Shown here: positions 1 to 11,100 of the stretch, in pieces
Layout: each line of letters starts with the position of its first letter
How positions within the stretch are numbered: the stretch's first letter is position 1
Source of the DNA: Malaya genurostris
Taxonomy: Eukaryota; Arthropoda; Insecta; Diptera; Culicidae
Length of the DNA: 64,000 bases
NCBI RefSeq assembly: GCF_030247185.1
Contig: NC_080571.1
Coordinates: 83,461,025-83,525,024 of the forward strand
Direction: 5' to 3'
Position numbers and translations under genes: made by a program
Notes under the pieces: model-generated
The model's database searches: none
What the model saw: the letters and a program-made list of their open reading frames with translations, nothing else
Told to the model about the DNA's origin: nothing

Positions 1-900
1 ATTGGTGAACTTTTTCAGTTTCCCTTCTACCTTTTCCTCCACCAGTGTTCGCGTTTACGCTGGGTTTCATTTTTTTACACCTCCTATGCTGCGTTTGTTA
101 GAGAATTGTTAAAATTTTGAATTAATTCGGGATTCACGACTTTGACGCTCCTCCGAATGAGTCTTGGGGAGAGGTCTGTTATTTTCAGGATGGATTACAT
201 CTGCAGCAGATTCTATATTGATGGACGAGTTTTGTTCCGGGTTAGGTCAATCTGCGAGAAATCCTGTTAGGAACTCTAAATGCGAAAAGTTTTTATGGCA
301 TTTGAATCATAAAATATTGGAATCATATTTTCTATTGAAAATTTCCAATTTTTATTGATGCTAATCTCTTATTTCTATTTGTGAATGATTTTAATTCATT
401 TCCATTACTTATTTCTCATGTATATTTTTCCTAATAAGCATAATTATAAACATACAATCCAATTCCGTCCAAAAAGGATAACATTTCACGAATATCCAAG
501 TGCACTTTAAGCTAAAATTTCAACTCGGTCAACCAACCCCGCACAAAACTCGGCCAACCTGCCCCCAATGAATGTTTTCGAGAACAATCACGATTAACAA
601 AAATGAAAGTAAGGGAATACTGAAAACCAATATGCCATTTGGTAAAGTTTTGAATATGGTACTACGTTTTTGGAAACCAAATATAAATTGATCCACGTAA
701 CACGTATTACATTATAAAAACAGAAATTTTCTCACCAGTACCGAAAAAAGAAAACACGTGCTCCTGCACAAACGATAACGAAGAAACACCTAAAATTACG
801 TCGGTACGTGGGTGACCTAATGCTCCACCAAAATCATTACAGATGTCGCCACTGCGCATAATAGCCTTTTCAGGAAGGCAACTCTGTCAATCGGTCGTTC
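1..900. other. Gene-free AT-rich sequence, probably hyd intron
   Basis: I see no coding exon, RNA gene or recognisable transposase here. Short open frames lack family similarity. Because hyd exons start at 7663 without the protein's N-terminus, this is probably intronic, but no splice site in view proves it. Confidence 0.4.
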
Positions 901-902
901 GG

Positions 903-2100
903 CCAACTAGCCCCGGTCTCCCCTACTAACCTTTCTTGGAGATGATTCAACCGATTTCCACAAAGTCAGATTCAAATGAAAGGTGTTTTGGTCCCATAAA
1001 TTTATTTTTTTAAATTTTATTTTGATTCGACTTCCGGTTCCGGAATTACAGGGTGATTAATGTAAAAATTACAATTTTAAATTACTCATTTTTCTCAGAG
1101 ATGGCATGACCGATTTCCACAAACTTAGATTCGAATGAATGGTCCCATACAAAACTTTTATTTCGATGCGACTTCCAGTTTCAGAATGATAGGGTAAAGT
1201 ATGTTAAAAATTTTATACCATCACTTGAAGAGGTGAAAAAAAACGGGTAACGAATTCTAAACTGGCCTCAAAACTATCTCAATCAGTAGTTATTATCAAT
1301 AGACTGCCAAACAAACCGACTGCGGCTTTCCTGATTTCCGGTTTCTGATTCCGAAGGAAATCATATTCATCATATTTTCCTAAATGGATCTCACTGACTT
1401 TTCTCAGCGATGGTTTCACCGATTTTCACAATTTTCAACTTAGTTTCAAATGAAAGGTCCTTAGGTCTCATACGAAATTTCTGAATTTCATACGGATCCG
1501 ACTTCCGGTTCCGGAATTGTAGGGTAAAGCGTGTTCAAAATTGTATACCATCACTTGAAGGGTTGAAAAAATATCTAAACTGGCCTCAAAATCACTCCAA
1601 TCGGTAGTCATTATCAGTCGACCAAACAAACCGATTCCGTTTCTGACTTTCTCATATAGGAAGGCTATACAACCACTGTGAAAACCGACTTTTGAACTGA
1701 ATGTCATATACCATTCGACTCAGCTCAACGAACTGAGCAAATGTCTGTATGTGTGTTGTTTTGGTTCCGGAATTATAAGGCAATATGTGCAAATCTATGT
1801 GAAAATGCGCACTCAATTTTCTCTGAAATTTCTTAACCTATTTTTACAAACTAAGATGCAAATGGATGGTCTTGAAATTCTTTAAAAAATCCCCTTAAAA
1901 TTCCGAACGCATCGGTAATAGTGAAGAAAAGCTCCAAAAACGGCACTCACTCTCAGCAACGGGTAATCCGATTTTCACAAATCATGATTCAATTAAAGCT
2001 CTCATTGTCTTGAAAGATACTGTGCAATTTCATCCAGATCCGACTTCCGGTTCCGAAATTATGGGACAATGAGTAACAAAACTTTCAAACTGTCATACTA
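903..2100. repeat. Dispersed repeat array, partly tandem
   Basis: Diverged copies of one unit follow each other. Recurrent words are 'accgattttcacaa' (near 951, 1108, 1413, 1966), 'aaatgaaaggt', and 'cttccggttccggaatt' (near 1031, 1502, 2042). The stretches at about 1171-1390 and 1502-1650 are copies about 331 bp apart. The same family recurs near 2915-2960, 7437-7470, 21290-21345 and 50500-50945, so it is a genome-wide repeat. I cannot assign it to a named class and see no coding capacity. Confidence 0.7.
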
Positions 2101-2105
2101 AAATA

Positions 2106-2342
2106 CACTAAGGTCTTTTTTTATGCGACTTTTTTATGCGAATTTTCAGAGTTATGCGGTTTTTTATGCGAAGTTTCAGAGTTATGCGTTTTTTTTGTGT
2201 GCGAATTTTTAGAGTTATGGAGTTTCCTTTCATGCGGTTTTTTATGAGAAATTTCAGAGTTATGTGTTTTTTTATGCGAATTTTCAGAGTTATGCGGTTT
2301 TTTTATGCGGTACGTAAACTCGCATAAAAAAAGACTTCAGTG
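2106..2342. mobile_element. TA-flanked MITE with internal minisatellite
   Basis: Both ends carry the same inverted repeat: left CACTAAGGTCTTTTTTTATG and right, read inward on the minus strand, CACTGAAGTCTTTTTTTATG, each continuing into CGA. The element is bounded by TA at 2104-2105 and 2343-2344, as expected for Tc1/mariner/pogo-type insertion. The 237-bp body is almost wholly about five 30-bp repeats built from 'ttttttatgcgaa' and 'tttcagagttatgcgg'. There is no transposase. It also yields a spurious 63-residue repetitive reading frame. Confidence 0.75.
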
Positions 2343-3002
2343 TAATTCACAATCGGTACGCATCGGTACGTACGGAAGAACAAGAAAACGCCACCGTCTA
2401 GCACACAGCGTGCTTTGTTCAATTTTGTATAGCGTGTAGGGTTGTCACATTTAAATCATAAAGGCATCATTACACCACTGGGTGGATATCCAAATAATAT
2501 ATGCATTCTTAACTTGTTAGCGTGTTCAAATGCGGCGTACGATTTTTGTAGAAACGTTGGACGAAAGCAATATTCAAAAAGAAAAAAAAAAGTTTTTGAA
2601 GACTTCGAGCTCCATTTTAAAGATTTTGACTATTATTTCCGGTATTTCCGAAAACTGGATACCGATATTTTGAAATTCGGATCATTTAATATCAGATAAT
2701 GTGAACTACAAACCGAAACATTTTAGGCCCAATTTAAAAGAATTTCCAAATTTTCTGCACCTTCTATTTAAATAGTGGTTTGAAATAAATGACGGGTCCA
2801 GTGTAACCAAAAAACAGTTCTTATAACCATAAACTAATATGACCTACAAATTGGGGAACAGTTTTGAGCCCAACTTAGAAGATTGTTTTCATTTTTTTTG
2901 GTGCATATCATCCTGTAATTCCGGAACCGGAAGTCGATTCCAAATGAAATTTAGGAACTTTGTAAAAGCCTATAAAACCGTTCATTTAAATTTAAGTCTC
3001 AT
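2343..3002. other. Gene-free flank of the first CR1-like LINE
   Basis: No gene is seen. Positions 2915-2960 carry the 'tccggaaccggaagtcg' word of the dispersed repeat, and related sequence resumes at about 7437. The LINE at 3003-7352 therefore probably landed inside a copy of that repeat. Confidence 0.45.
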
Positions 3003-3040
3003 TTATTTATTTATTTACAATCAACAGACACAATTTGGTC

Positions 3041-6000
3041 CTAATGATAATTCCTAATAATATTCAGAAAATTTGTACGTATTCTGCTTCGTGACACATT
3101 AAAATCATACCCAGATGAAACGCGGTTGAACGATCTCTGTAAACCAATAATAGAACCGTTTGCGCCATAGTTGGTACGTCGTATAGGAAGTCGAAGAAAA
3201 GCACTGTTGCGGAGAGCTCTGGGTCGCACATTAATATTAATTTCGTTGAGCAAAACGGGACAGTCGATCCTACCGTTGAATATATCTGCTATTATCAAAG
3301 CGCGTGATAATTCTCGTCGCACTTGTAATGTGTCGAGACCCATTAATAACCCGCGACTTTCATAACTAGGTAGTTGATGAGGATCGGTCCACGGCAATCG
3401 ACGAAGAGCGAAGCGAACGAATCTACGCTGTATTCCCTCAATTCTATGAGCACCGTTCAGGTAGCATGGGTTCCAAACTGCCGAGCAATATTCGAGAGTT
3501 GAACGAACAAGCGAGCAGTAAAGCGATTTTAGACAGTGTATGTCTGTGAAGTGCTTAGTTATTCTCATTAAGAATCCTAAGCTACGGGAAGCTTTAGCTA
3601 CAATGTAACTGATGTGATGCTTGAATGTAAGTTGCTCATCGAGATGGACGCCAAGATCCTTAACGCTAGTAGATCTTCCAATCGAGGATCCATCCAGAAA
3701 GTATTCGACATGCAATGGCATTTTTCTCCTCGTGAACGTAATGGCCGAGCATTTGTCTGGATTTACAATCATACGGTTAACTTTACACCAATCTGCGAAG
3801 ATTACCAATTGCCGCTGGAGAAAGGCTACGTCTTCTAAGTTGCGGATGATGTGATAGATCTTGACATCATCAGCAAACGATAAGCGAGGACCTTCCAAGG
3901 CAAAATTGACATCATTGAAGTACAGTAAAAATATTAACGGTCCTAGATGACTACCCTGTGGTATTCCGGATGATGCGAGGAACTCTCCGGAAGTATGATC
4001 GTCAATTTTAACTGCTAAACGACGATTCCTAAGATACGACTGCAACCAACGAAGAATGTTCGAACTGAATCCAAGTCTGTCCAACTTAGCAACCGTGATG
4101 TCGTGGTTGATTATATCGAAAGCGGAGGAAAGATCTGTGTAGATAACGTCCGTTTGTAAACCGTTAGACATTGCATCAAACACATAAGACAAAAACGATA
4201 GTAAGTTTGTGGTTGTTGAGCGGTTAGGCATGAAACCGTGTTGAGTATCGACGATATATTGCTTGCAGTGATTGAAAATTGGTGTCAGTATAACCTTTTC
4301 GAACAGCTTTGGTATAGCGCTAAGGGAAGTGATACCGCGGTAGTTGTTTATATCCTTTTTATCGCCTTTCTTGTGGACTGGGAACATAAAGGAAGCTTTC
4401 CATAAATTGGGGAAAACTTCTGTAGCGAGAGACATTCGAAACAGTTTGCAGAGGGGAGCGATTACTCCACGCGAGCACTTTTTAAGAATAACTGCCGGTA
4501 TTCCATCGGGGCCTGGAGAATTTGAGGCTTTCATTCCTACAATTGCCGTCCGTATTGAGTCTTCGTCAATATTGATGCAGTTCAATGAGTTATTAGACAG
4601 GGGAACGTTAAGTGCTGCGGCAGCAATTTGCTGCTGAGTCAGGATTTCATTTGAAAAAACCCTAGAAAACTTTTCCGCAAACATCTGGCAGATTTCCTGT
4701 GTGCACGAACCAGTACGATCTCCAAAGCTCATTGACGAGGGCAACCTAAATTCTTTCCTTTGCTCATTCACATGTTTCCAGAAATACCTTGGATTTGATT
4801 TCAGTTTTCGTTGTACGTTGTTCAAGTAGTTGGCATGGCAGCGCTTAACGGTTTTCTTGTACAACTGATTTATCTGCACGTAGTGATTACGCAGGGAAAA
4901 TCCTCCATGTTTAGAATACCTCTTTAGAGCGGCTCTTTTGGTCGTTTTCAGATGTCTCGCTTCCGCAGTCAGCCATGGTGGATGCCGGGTCTGCCGTCTC
5001 GATCGTTTCGGTACATAGTAGTCGATTGCGTAGCTCATAACATTAGAAAACGTCTGCACAGCAGCATTGACATCATCGTTGTCGAGAACTTCATCCCAGT
5101 CGATTTGCGTCAAGAAGTCGGTCATATTGGTGTAGTCGGTTCTACTAAAATTATAGCAGATGATGTCCGTTGGAATGCAGGCGTTCTGTAAGCGATTTGA
5201 ATCGAGCACAATATGTAGTGGAGGATGATGACGAACGGAATTGACCAGAGGGAACGGTGAAGCACTAATCTTTGGTGCAACATCTTCTCTACTTGAAAAG
5301 CAAAGATCCAACATCCGGTTATTTTCATTAACGACAGGATTCGACTGTCGAAGAAGGTTGAGGTTGTAGCCGTCGAGCATGGTTGTAATGCCAATGTGGA
5401 AAGTGGAGAGCGCCGGATCAGGAAAGAAGAAACCACCGGAACTTGTTTGCCATTTTATGCTGGAAAAGTTGAAGTCTCCCACAATCAAGATTTCATCTAC
5501 GGGTAGTACATGAGTGGAAGTAATTTCTTGCAACGACTGTATGTGTGCATCGATTAGCGGTAGATCGCGGCATCGGTCCGGAGGAAGATATATCACACAA
5601 AGGTAGAGGGAAAAATTGACCAGTTTCAAACGCACCCAAACCTGCTCCACGCATTTACCAGATGCGGTTTCGATCAGTTGCGCCTTCAAACGACGATGCA
5701 CTGCGATAAGCACCCCGCCTCCAATAGTTTTTGAGTTATTTAAGGGGCTGCGATCGGTACGGAAGACTTCGTAGTTGGATCCAAAACCTTGAACGGAGAG
5801 CGTACAATCACTGAGCCAGGTCTCCGAAAGAGCGATGATGTCGAAGCAATCATCCGAACAAGCCAGCAAATAGTCGGTGATGTGCATGTTCATGCCTCCA
5901 ACGTTCTGGTAGTACAAGTGCAGCGGTTGACTAGATTGATCGTGCGATGGATAACTGCAAACGACGGGAAGTGAATCAACGCCTGAATCGTTTGAGACTG

Positions 6001-6385
6001 AATTGTACTTGCCGTCTGAGATGGTTTGGAAGACCCCTTCCGCGTTCCCACTCACAGGGCCGGGACGACTGATGACCGCTGGCTGCAATAGCTCGACTGT
6101 GGGGAACGTATCAGGGGCTTCCATGGTGCGAACATCTGTGCATCCCGGTATCCGATTCAAAGCGAGAGGAGGACATCTATAAGTGCGAGAGAGATCAGCA
6201 CTTGGAAAGGACGGAATATGCAAATACTTGCCGAGATGAGACATTTGGAAGACTCTTTCACCACACCCACGCACAGGACCAGGACGACTGGAGAACGCTG
6301 GCTGCTGTGGCACGACTGTGGCGGGGGGTTCGAGAGCTTCCAAAATATCAACTTCAGTGCGTCCCGGTGTGGTTCCATTGTACTC
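3041..6385 (-). CDS. CR1-like LINE ORF2: endonuclease-reverse transcriptase
   Basis: About 1,100 residues without a stop. The N-terminal third has an apurinic-type endonuclease fold (ALSETWLSD, GGGVLIAVHRR, VGDFNFSSIKW). The central part is a reverse transcriptase with SSAFDIINHD, GIPQGSHLGP and the catalytic SFADDVKIY. The C-terminal part is the conserved thumb (KDLGVHLDEQL). It nicks target DNA and copies the element RNA at the nick. No ATG opens the frame: the codons immediately upstream run in frame from the ORF1 UGA stop at 6386-6388. The first well-placed ATG conserved with the second copy is at MEAPDT, about 70 residues in. An N-terminal module ending SRPGPV is present twice. Translation by UGA readthrough or by internal initiation are both possible. 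Confidence 0.85.
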   Translation of the reverse strand, partial: EYNGTTPGRTEVDILEALEPPATVVPQQPAFSSRPGPVRGCGERVFQMSHLGKYLHIPSFPSADLSRTYRCPPLALNRIPGCTDVRTMEAPDTFPTVELLQPAVISRPGPVSGNAEGVFQTISDGKYNSVSNDSGVDSLPVVCSYPSHDQSSQPLHLYYQNVGGMNMHITDYLLACSDDCFDIIALSETWLSDCTLSVQGFGSNYEVFRTDRSPLNNSKTIGGGVLIAVHRRLKAQLIETASGKCVEQVWVRLKLVNFSLYLCVIYLPPDRCRDLPLIDAHIQSLQEITSTHVLPVDEILIVGDFNFSSIKWQTSSGGFFFPDPALSTFHIGITTMLDGYNLNLLRQSNPVVNENNRMLDLCFSSREDVAPKISASPFPLVNSVRHHPPLHIVLDSNRLQNACIPTDIICYNFSRTDYTNMTDFLTQIDWDEVLDNDDVNAAVQTFSNVMSYAIDYYVPKRSRRQTRHPPWLTAEARHLKTTKRAALKRYSKHGGFSLRNHYVQINQLYKKTVKRCHANYLNNVQRKLKSNPRYFWKHVNEQRKEFRLPSSMSFGDRTGSCTQEICQMFAEKFSRVFSNEILTQQQIAAAALNVPLSNNSLNCINIDEDSIRTAIVGMKASNSPGPDGIPAVILKKCSRGVIAPLCKLFRMSLATEVFPNLWKASFMFPVHKKGDKKDINNYRGITSLSAIPKLFEKVILTPIFNHCKQYIVDTQHGFMPNRSTTTNLLSFLSYVFDAMSNGLQTDVIYTDLSSAFDIINHDITVAKLDRLGFSSNILRWLQSYLRNRRLAVKIDDHTSGEFLASSGIPQGSHLGPLIFLLYFNDVNFALEGPRLSFADDVKIYHIIRNLEDVAFLQRQLVIFADWCKVNRMIVNPDKCSAITFTRRKMPLHVEYFLDGSSIGRSTSVKDLGVHLDEQLTFKHHISYIVAKASRSLGFLMRITKHFTDIHCLKSLYCSLVRSTLEYCSAVWNPCYLNGAHRIEGIQRRFVRFALRRLPWTDPHQLPSYESRGLLMGLDTLQVRRELSRALIIADIFNGRIDCPVLLNEININVRPRALRNSAFLRLPIRRTNYGANGSIIGLQRSFNRVSSGYDFNVSRSRIRTNFLNIIRNYH

Positions 6386-7255
6386 TCATAACGTTTGCCG
6401 GGGCGGTGTTCTCATCAAACGGAGCGGGCTGGGTGTTACTTCGTCTACATTCATAACGGTGCTGCATCCATTTTCGTCGGGAATCGGTGGAGAAATATCG
6501 ATTGGAGGATACCAGATGTTTTGCTTTTTGTTGTCTTCGAACTCGCGAAACAAAACACCTTGTGGCCAGGTGTCGGGATTAAGAGCCGCTTCCCGAAATT
6601 TGGGCAGTATCCCAACTTTGAAGGAGACAAAGTTCAGAGTATTTACGTCGACATCTCTTTTCACCAGCGGGATGACCGTGACATCTTCGCTGCACTCTAA
6701 ACCATCTTTTGTTAGCTGCGAAACCATCTCCTTACTAACGCTGGGGTGGAAACGTGACAAGTAAATCCATACGAGGGAGCAGGGCGTTGGAACTGTGGCG
6801 ATATTACAGTTATCCGATGGTTTCCGGCAACCTTCCAAGGTTTTACTTGGCTCAGAACTATCTTCCCGACGACGCTTCGCATTGGGACCAAATCCGTCGG
6901 GCTTCGGCGGCAGCGGCGACGAAACAGGCACTTTGCGCGAGAGACGAGATATTTGCTGGCTATTCTTTTTAATTTCGGCCTTCAGCTCAGCAAAAATCGA
7001 TTCTGTTCTCTCTGCGATAGATGCAAATGCGCTTCCAAACGAAGAAACCGAGTCGCGGAAACGAGCAAGTTTGATCAGTTTACAACACTCATCGCATATC
7101 CAAAACAGGTTGGGATTTTCGTCCAAAACTTTCAGAAACGGCTTGTTGAGTTTTGCGCATTTCATATGTACCAAATGATGGCAAAAACCTGAACACTCAA
7201 CAAAATCTTCCTCCGATTTTACAGTTTTGGCACAACGATCACAAGCATTAGCCAT
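6386..7255 (-). CDS. CR1-like LINE ORF1: PHD-finger nucleic-acid-binding protein
   Basis: About 290 residues, ATG at 7253-7255 (start MANACDRC). The first 60 residues hold eight Cys/His in PHD-like order (CDRC, CSGFCHH, HMKC, CDECC). A short coiled stretch follows (SIFAELKAEIKKNSQQISRL), then a basic segment (AKRRRED) and a conserved C-terminal domain (WIYLSRFHPSVSKEMV). It probably coats element RNA in the ribonucleoprotein. The frame ends in TGA at 6386-6388, and ORF2 follows in the same frame without a further stop. The start is supported by the equivalent ATG in the second copy at 42030. Confidence 0.85.
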   Translation of the reverse strand: MANACDRCAKTVKSEEDFVECSGFCHHLVHMKCAKLNKPFLKVLDENPNLFWICDECCKLIKLARFRDSVSSFGSAFASIAERTESIFAELKAEIKKNSQQISRLSRKVPVSSPLPPKPDGFGPNAKRRREDSSEPSKTLEGCRKPSDNCNIATVPTPCSLVWIYLSRFHPSVSKEMVSQLTKDGLECSEDVTVIPLVKRDVDVNTLNFVSFKVGILPKFREAALNPDTWPQGVLFREFEDNKKQNIWYPPIDISPPIPDENGCSTVMNVDEVTPSPLRLMRTPPRQTL

Positions 7256-7662
7256 AGTGAACAAATCTCAGGATGCCAACAGTGAAATTCAGATGGCGCT
7301 TCGGTCGGGTAAGAGAGAGCGTGAAACTGAGTATCTTGATAAAACGATATCTTCGATAGGCTCATTCAAATCGGTTCATCAATTTTTGAGGAAATTAAGT
7401 GATATTATTTTCACTTTTTTGTGCCCATCATTCTGTAACTCTGGAACCGGAAGTCGCATCCAAATGAATTTCATTCCGTATTCGTTATTCCAGTGGGACA
7501 TCTTCGTGATAAAATGCAAGATAGGTACGTCTTCATTACCAATTCCAGCAACACGAAACCTGCGAACCTCTCTTTCGTCCCTTCCCCGATATCATTTTCA
7601 TTATTTTCATTTCGCTTTCATTAACTAACAAATTATCAAATTGTTTCAATTTCTGAAACAAG

Positions 7663-8126
7663 TTTGATGTTATACAGTCGTGCTCGTAGTGAACGAAATC
7701 AGAACAGCTCCTCGTCGGCCGGTGGCTCCGGCAATGGTTCCGCTGGCGGAGGTGGAGGTGGAGGAGGAGGAGGCGGCGGAGGCGGAGGTGGAAGCAGTGG
7801 TGCAGTTGCGGGCGGTGGAACATCCGGGGTCAGCGCTGGCGGTGCTGCAGCAAGTGGAACCGAACAAGCTAACACTGGATCAGTACGTCAGAGTAGCGGC
7901 GGTACATCTGCGGTAAATGTTTCCGGTGGCAACGGAACAGGCGGTGTATCGGCTGTCGGTGTAGCCGGGACTGCCGGTGTTGCCAGCAGTGGAAGCGGTG
8001 CTGGTGTTGCCGGCGGTTTAAGCAGTGCCGACCGGGAAGGATTCGGACGCTGGCGAGATCGACAGTATTTCGGACCGCGTCGTTGGTTTCAAAGTGGCCG
8101 AGAGGACGGATGGGACAAAGAAAGTG
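7663..8126 (+). CDS. hyd: hyd exon 1 of window: low-complexity Gly/Ser region
   Basis: Acceptor AG at 7661-7662, donor AGTG|gtgagt at 8126/8127. The exon encodes MLYSRARSERNQ, then a poly-Gly tract (about 7745-7795) and a Gly/Ser/Ala-rich stretch. It ends with a conserved basic-aromatic segment (GRWRDRQYFGPRRWFQ). It joins exon 2 as WDKES-DPKKK. The ATG at 7667 could be read as a start, but the family has about 250 more N-terminal residues with a UBA domain, so I treat this as an internal exon. A first exon here would be the alternative. Confidence 0.75.
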
Positions 8127-11100
8127 GTGAGTGCTGCGGGATAGTACGGGGGGAATCGGAAAGGTTGAACGTGTTGCAAGAGCAGACGCTATTGTTGAGC
8201 TGGTTCTCAGTACGGATCATACAAGAAGACGTCCATGACAAATGAAAACAGATCACTCGTGTACGATGTCCCCCGATACAAAAACCGTCACCGTATTTAC
8301 CAAGTACAGCATTTACTATACTTCTAATAGTTAAACTTTACTATACTTTAGATCCAAAAAAGAAAGAATATTCATCTGGCTACCCGTTGTGGGTCTCGGA
8401 TGAGCTGGAAGCGTGGCCAGAGAAGGAGCAACCGATTCGGTTCACCGAAATTGCTTCCCTGTATACGGAATTCATCGGGGTAACCAGCAAGGGTGAGCTC
8501 CACCAGTGGCGTTGGGCTGATGTGGAACCATACCGGAGTAGCGAGTCCAACAACATCTTTCATCCGAAAACGGTCCCGTTGAATCTGTTGTACGAGAAAG
8601 TAACGCACATCTCGGCGACATCGATCCGTTGTTCGGTGTCTACCGAGAGTGGTCGGATTGCTACTTGGATGGATGAACTGCTGGGTTATGCGGGAAACAA
8701 ATTGGAACACGTAGCGACAAGCTACCCGGAGTTTGCTCTGGATAAGATTGTCTCACTGCACACCTGCACGCTGTACACGGTAGCAAGAACGGAAAGTGGT
8801 GAATTGTTTTGGTGGGGTGTTTTGCCTTTCGGTCAGCGCAAGCGTCTCTGGGACAAGTATAAAGCAAAAGCTAAGAAACCTGTTCGACCAAGCGTAAACG
8901 CACCGGAAGTGACTGTGGGTGCTCAAGTGTGTATGAAGAACAGTCCCATGTATCAGCACGGTGCAATCGGATTCACGATATCGAACGGTGTCCCGAAGGT
9001 TGGTCAACTGTTGAACGCAGCCTGGGATTTGACCAACATCTGTCGGTTCAAGTTGCTTTCAATGTCTACACTTTCACAACAGTTGGGCCTAGTGTCTGGG
9101 CCAATCCCGGTCAGTTCCAATAGTGGAATTATCGCTCAACCGGTGGAAACAAAGGAAAAACCACCCAGCACCGGGAGCGGTAGTAGCACAAAGCAAAGCT
9201 CCGGTGGTAACAATAAGGAAACGGCCGACCGAATGGATATGCCACCACCACCGTCGCCGGCGTCCAGTACCTGTAGCGATACGGGCAGTGTAAGCAACTC
9301 GCACAAACGACAGAAACGAATGGCTCCGAAGGAGGAACCCGACCCGAAGAAAGACGAAGAGCAGTGGCTTTTGAAGTAAGTAGACTGTGATCGGTTACAT
9401 ACTGACATTTCGCCGACAGTCATTTGGCATAACACTGGGAAGACAAGAACAAGGCACTTTGTTTGTCCTTGTCATCGCTGAGTTTTGCCGTATTAGCCTG
9501 TAAATAACTTTCGGTTAAACTGTTTTTTCTGTTTTCACAGGGATGTCATCTTCGTGGAAGACGTTCGTTCGGTTCCGATCGGACGAGTGCTGAAAGTGGA
9601 CGGTGACTACGCGGCTGTAAAGTTTCCCCCGTTGCTTTCGGCTGGCAGCGGAGCCGGCAGTTCGTCCGGTGGGGGAGTCGCTAGCAGTGGCAGTAACTCG
9701 AAGGATAAATTTGACGATACAATCGAAGCGTGGCAGGATTGCCGTTTACTGCGAAAAGATGACCTACAGGTGATAAAATCGGCTACGACCTCTCGGGTGC
9801 CGGATTGTTTCCAGAAGATTCCGAGAAGAATTGTGCTAAATCCGCACCTACCGAGTGGAGAATCGGGATCCCAACTGTTGACGATTGCCGTGGATTCCAA
9901 GGGTATTCATGCGATTATGAAAACCGGCACGAAGCTGCACTATTGTCTGTTTAATTTGAACACCGGTCGTCAGGAGCAGGACAGCGTATTTCCAACGGAC
10001 ATTTCCTCATTTCTGGGTGCTTCGGCACAGAATGTGTCACTGACCTGTGCTGGTGATTGTTCGGATAGCGTCCTGTTGTTACGAGACGGAAATAATACCA
10101 TCTATCCGATGGCGAAGGATTGCGTGGATGCCATTCGGGATCCAAGTTGGTTGGATTTGCCACCGATCAAGTGCATAGCAGCTGCATCATTGACACTTCC
10201 ATCCGTGGGAGTGAATCTGAAGTCCCAGGTAGCGTTGGTTGTGCTGGCACCCGAACAGCAGCAGTTAATGTCCCGGATTTTACGATGTGACATCGAAGGC
10301 GTCCGTCACGTTTTAACGCAGCTGGGCGATGAATTGAAGAGTCAGCTAGTATCGGTTATATCGGAGCATACCGATAGGAACAGAAACATTATTCATGCGT
10401 GTATTAGCATATGCTCTCCGACTTCCAACAAAGACTCGGATCAGGATCTGCTAGCTCCGGGTGCCTCCAGTTCCGGGACCACCAACAGTGCTTCGGGAGG
10501 TCCGGGCTCGAATACAGCTGGATTGGAGTGCATAAACGTGATAACGAATACCATGATGGGAAATCGTCCGGTCAGCATAAGAGAAATAATGCGTCGTAGT
10601 GTTAATCGTGAAATTGACACCTCAAACTCTAACAGTGCTCCTCTGCCACCCGGAAGTGATGAGGCACCGGGTGGATCAATGCCGGTGGTTTATTGGCCTC
10701 CCGAATATGACCCTACCAGTGGCGATGAAGATAGTATGAGTGGTTTAAATGCACCGCAATCTCACAAAGGTCTTAACGAAATCTACATTTCCGATCCCAA
10801 CGAACGTCGGGCGAATGCACTGCAAATTGTACAACTTCTTTGCGAAAGTTCGGTGCTTCAGCCATACCTGAGACAACTTCTGTGCGCAAAAGACGCCCAA
10901 GGACAGACGCCGTTTATGCTGGCCGTCACGTGCCGTGCCTATCAAGCGGGAATCATTGTGTTTAATGCTATCCTTAAAATCGCCAACGGAGATGCCAGTC
11001 TGCGTGATTCTATGATCTTTCCACCGGGAAGTGCTCCCGATCAGTCACCGCTGGGAACTCTCTGCTGCAACGATACGTGTTCGTTTACGTGGACCGGAGC

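Larger units (their letters stand above)
3003..7352 (-). mobile_element. Nearly complete CR1-like non-LTR retrotransposon (copy 1)
   Basis: Minus-strand LINE with ORF1 (PHD-type zinc finger protein) and a long ORF2 (endonuclease plus reverse transcriptase, no RNase H). The 3' end is a (TAAA)n-type tail visible on the + strand at 3003-3020 rather than poly(A), which suits CR1-like elements; a PHD finger in ORF1 is also known for CR1-like families. The 5' boundary is approximate: a possible short target duplication ('ctcatt' near 3001 and 7350) is weak. Both ORFs are open, so the copy may be recent. It sits in the presumed hyd upstream intron, antisense to hyd. Confidence 0.85.

Noticed and set aside
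2136..2327. 63-residue repetitive frame (MRIFRVMRFF type)
   Set aside because: It is the translation of a 30-bp minisatellite inside a MITE, not a gene.
7667..7669. ATG taken as the hyd start
   Set aside because: Family members have an additional N-terminus with a UBA domain, and an acceptor-like AG lies just upstream. An internal exon is more likely, though an alternative start is not excluded.
9607..9900. Antisense open frames over hyd exons (this and many similar)
   Set aside because: They are shadows of the strongly constrained + strand coding sequence.
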